Of a stretch of DNA of 5,499 nt, positions 5,451 to 5,499 are shown piece by piece (position 1 is the stretch's first letter; each line of letters starts with the position of its first letter). Position numbers and translations under genes: made by a program. The notes beneath the pieces were generated by a model that was not told the DNA's origin, did no database searches, and saw only the letters and a list, made by a program, of their open reading frames with translations. Source of the DNA: Candidatus Peregrinibacteria bacterium (lineage in GTDB: Bacteria; Patescibacteriota; Gracilibacteria; UBA1369; LOWO2-01-FULL-3); the NCBI GenBank assembly GCA_016214225.1, contig JACROX010000056.1, forward strand, positions 1 through 5,499, written 5' to 3'.

Positions 5451-5499
5451 ATGAACATCAGGAATGTTGCTATTATTGCCCATGTTGACCATGGCAAAA
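5451..5499 (+). CDS. typA: translational GTPase TypA/BipA, N-terminal fragment
   Basis: The 16 codons before the window edge read MNIRNVAIIAHVDHGK, the start of a ribosome-binding translation-factor GTPase including the P-loop (G1) sequence AHVDHGK. LRNIAIIAHVDHGKTTL-type starts are characteristic of TypA/BipA; LepA normally has SIIAHIDHGKST and EF-G AHIDAGKTT, so TypA is favoured, though so short a stretch cannot exclude a relative. TypA acts on the 70S ribosome and in 50S assembly and matters under stress such as low temperature. Start 5451 is chosen because of GAGGA at 5438-5442; an in-frame ATG at 5421 is the alternative. The leader may be structured. It is transcribed divergently from the transposase. 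Confidence 0.8.
   Translation, partial: MNIRNVAIIAHVDHGK

Noticed and set aside
1..5499. Avoidance of CTGCAG, the usual BsuBI/PstI site
   Set aside because: I saw no CTGCAG in the window, but only about one is expected by chance in this length, so absence carries no weight.
1..5499. CRISPR arrays, tRNA or rRNA genes
   Set aside because: No regularly spaced direct repeats and no cloverleaf or rRNA-like stretches were seen.

Overview
The window looks like a bacterial chromosome segment, AT-rich, using the standard bacterial code (TGA is a stop in the methyltransferase and the transposase). It holds a small restriction-modification / defence cluster and an insertion sequence, and it ends in the first codons of a housekeeping GTPase gene (typA/bipA). 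The lineage is not diagnostic. The AT-rich coding sequence, mostly weak Shine-Dalgarno signals and GC-richer 'GGAGCG..AGCGGAG' intergenic repeats would fit Patescibacteria (CPR) or another metagenome-derived group, but this is an impression and not a demonstrated assignment.

Left part, plus strand: the possible tail of an upstream gene (1-51) runs into a LexA-type self-cleaving repressor (45-740). The repressor overlaps an N6-adenine DNA methyltransferase (721-2301) by 20 bp. The overlap implies one transcript and translational coupling, so methyltransferase expression is probably tied to a DNA-damage-responsive repressor.

Middle part, minus strand: a BsuBI/PstI-family restriction endonuclease (3195-2268) converges on the methyltransferase, and their 3' ends overlap by 34 bp. 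The endonuclease is split by a frame disruption near 2934. The break is best explained by loss of about 14 nt in the N-terminal domain, so restriction is probably dead while methylation is intact. Just upstream on the same strand, 37 bp away, is an intact DUF4268 protein with a PD-(D/E)xK-like nuclease core (4174-3233), plausibly co-transcribed with the endonuclease.

Intergenic stretch 4175-4464 has no gene but carries a minus-strand terminator-like hairpin, a roughly 116-bp nested imperfect palindrome and a repeated GAGCG-rich motif.

Right part: an IS5-family insertion sequence (transposase 5342-4465, minus strand) is divided into two overlapping frames that join at an A6G6 run, as in elements that use frameshifting. 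Past it, a short leader with palindromes and a possible anti-Shine-Dalgarno stem precedes typA, which starts at 5451 and runs off the window.

The most interesting points are the LexA-methyltransferase coupling, the broken endonuclease beside an intact methylase, the slippery run in the transposase, the attC-like palindrome, and the structured typA leader.
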